Positions 62,491-64,000 of a stretch of DNA of 64,000 nucleotides are shown here, one piece after another. The notes below the pieces were generated by a model. The model searched no databases, was not told the origin of the DNA, and saw only the letters and a program-made list of their open reading frames with translations. How positions within the stretch are numbered: the first letter of the stretch is position 1; the number at the start of each line of letters is the position of its first letter. The position numbers were made by a program, and so were the translations under genes. The DNA is taken from the NCBI RefSeq assembly GCF_047495875.1, contig NC_092458.1:104968227-105032226 (forward strand), read 5' to 3'. Source of the stretch: Pithys albifrons albifrons. Its lineage: Eukaryota > Chordata > Aves > Passeriformes > Thamnophilidae.

Positions 62491-62985
62491 TCCTATCTCT
62501 ACCCCTGCTCCAGAACAGGCAGCTAAGATCTTCTAGCTGTTTAGTCTCTTTTTCAAGGTACAAGATTGGACGACTATTGGAAAGGCCTACAGAATGAAAC
62601 ATAAACACAGGTCAGAGTGACCCAGAAGTCAGAACTGGAAGAACTCCAAAAGACCTTTATGTGCTGAAGAAGAGGAGGTGGATGAAGACAGAGGGTCTTG
62701 ATGACCCCAGCCTCAATTCCAGGGGGGTTGGACCAGGGGTGGAACCAGGGCTGGACTGAGAAATGTGTAAAGCAATAATTGGAGGGATCTTACTATAAAA
62801 GCCATGGAAACAAGAACTGGGGCACGTGCATGTCATCATGTATTTCTGTGGGCCATAGGCCTGTGATATTAAAGGACCTTTACTTTTTATCTTATCCTAC
62901 ACTAACATGGCTCAGAGTCCTGCTTTGTGGGGGCACTCATGGCATCAGTTATGTGAGATTTGTCTTTTCACAAACACTAACATAG
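62491..62985 (+). mobile_element. Probable solo LTR of unclassified ERV
   Basis: A TATAAAAG box (62794-62801) is followed 77 bases later by ATTAAA (62878-62883), then a U5-like stretch ending near ACAAACACTAACA (about 62982). The stretch 62600-62830 has higher GC than its flanks. The left border and target duplication were not resolved. Confidence 0.6.
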
Positions 62986-63904
62986 TTAATTTAGTCTTTG
63001 AAGTTCTACAATTGATTTAAACAAAACATCTTTCTTTCCCCAGAGCAGAGGGATAACAATAGGAAAAAGTTCATAACAGGTCAGTTCTGTGTCTCTTTGA
63101 GTTGTGATAGTTAGAGGGGTAAATGAAGCATTTTAAAACAGTGGCAGTAAAACATGGTCTCTGGGCTTTACATTTCATTCTCAATTATACCTTTCAACAT
63201 GTGTTAGCAGTGTTATATTTCAGATAACTAAGTTTTCTAAGATTTGAGCCAAAAGAGCTATAACATTGCTTTACTACATTTTATTGTTTCTTCCTGTAGA
63301 AGGGGAAAAATATGTAGAGAAATAACTATTTCTCAATTACTTTTTTGATTACAGGAATAAAAGGTCATATATTTCTGTCAGTGTGATACCAAAGAATAAT
63401 CACGCTCTAAAAAGAGCCCAGCCTCTTGTAAACATTTATTTTTATGATCTTTCCCATTCATAACTGTAAGTATCAAGCTTTAAACAACAAAAGAAATGTA
63501 TATATTAGCAATATATATTAGCAAGTAATCAAGTCTCTAGGAACAGTTTTCTCAGGGTTTTGTCCTTTTGACTTTAGGAGACCTCTGTGGCATGAATCTC
63601 TGTAAGCAGCCAGAGTGCACTTAACAAGTTTGTGAAGTTCACATCTCCTGTGATTTTAATCCAAAAAAGATCCTGTTGACATATTTTGCAATGTGAGACA
63701 AAGTTTAGTTGCTATTGAAGGCCAAGAACCTTATTCCAAAGGCACTCCAAAATAAAACCACAAGTATTTAAGTTGCAACCAGAGAGTCTAGATTGCAGTT
63801 CAGGTGCAACTGAGACCAAACTGCCCTATTTCTGAGGAGCAGCAGAAAGTTACTAAGCTGTTATCTACAAGCAAGAAGTGCCTCTTACGAGGCAGACTGG
63901 GGAA
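62986..63904. other. AT-rich unique DNA, no gene seen
   Basis: No repeat family or coding frame recognised. Confidence 0.45.
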
Positions 63905-64000
63905 CAGCTCTGCAACAGGATTGGGGTCTTGGGTTGATGGTGAGCTGAGTGGGAGACAGCAGCCTGCCCTGGCAGCAGAGACAGCCAGCAGCATCCTGGG
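63905..64000 (+). mobile_element. CR1 LINE, continues beyond window
   Basis: TGAGTGGGAGACAGCAGCCT, GCCCTGGCAGC and CAGCAGCATCCTGGG match a more 5' part of the CR1 3' region (the part encoding the end of reverse transcriptase). The element is cut by the window end; the left border is approximate. Confidence 0.75.

Noticed and set aside
1..64000. CRISPR arrays, bacterial operons, tRNA or rRNA genes
   Set aside because: No regularly spaced repeats with unique spacers, no operon-like coding and no cloverleaf or rRNA motif were seen; the sequence is clearly vertebrate nuclear DNA.

Overview
The window looks like nuclear DNA of a bird. It has no operons, ribosome-binding sites or dense coding, but carries many copies of CR1 LINE 3' ends with the avian tail motif ATTCTATGA, plus endogenous retrovirus (ERV) long terminal repeats (LTRs) of kinds common in bird genomes. 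Several LTR types are ones I associate with songbirds; that last point is recall, not proof. The base composition is AT-rich. I found no convincing host exon, tRNA, rRNA or CRISPR array. The window therefore reads as a gene desert or the inside of a very long intron, with retroelements of different ages inserted.

Left edge (1-1330): the 5' end of a minus-strand class II (ERVK-like) provirus. It shows a 5' LTR, a near-perfect lysine-tRNA primer-binding site and an uninterrupted reading frame of at least 193 codons that runs off the window. This is the youngest-looking and most interesting element. 4.1-9.2 kb: a cluster of solo LTRs. Two belong to one family (4168-4761 and 8584-9172), one to another (5906-6534), each with recognisable target-site duplications; a fourth, unclassified LTR lies at about 6.9-7.7 kb.

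9.2-43 kb: mostly unique AT-rich DNA, with a few CR1 copies (11.9, 20.0, 20.9, 22.8, 38.7 kb), one minus-strand LTR (16.2-16.7 kb) and simple repeats. 43.2-45.6 kb: a long AAAAG/polypurine tract, an LTR fragment, a 26-base C run and a repetitive ERV-derived block.

48.9-53.9 kb: a minus-strand CR1, then a mosaic of minus-strand ERV pieces: two LTRs of one family, a second lysine-type primer-binding site, a decayed ERVL-like protease and a truncated LTR of the 5906 family. 55.6-57.5 kb: a decayed ERVL-type pol end (integrase, possible dUTPase) on the minus strand. 59.1-62.0 kb: two LTRs of one family in inverted orientation. 62.5-63.0 kb: another LTR. The last 100 bases enter a CR1 copy.

Nothing in the window forms a working pathway. 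All recognisable proteins are retroviral and, apart from the left-edge frame, broken. I found no clear new biological system; the left-edge leader reading frame is the best candidate for something undescribed.
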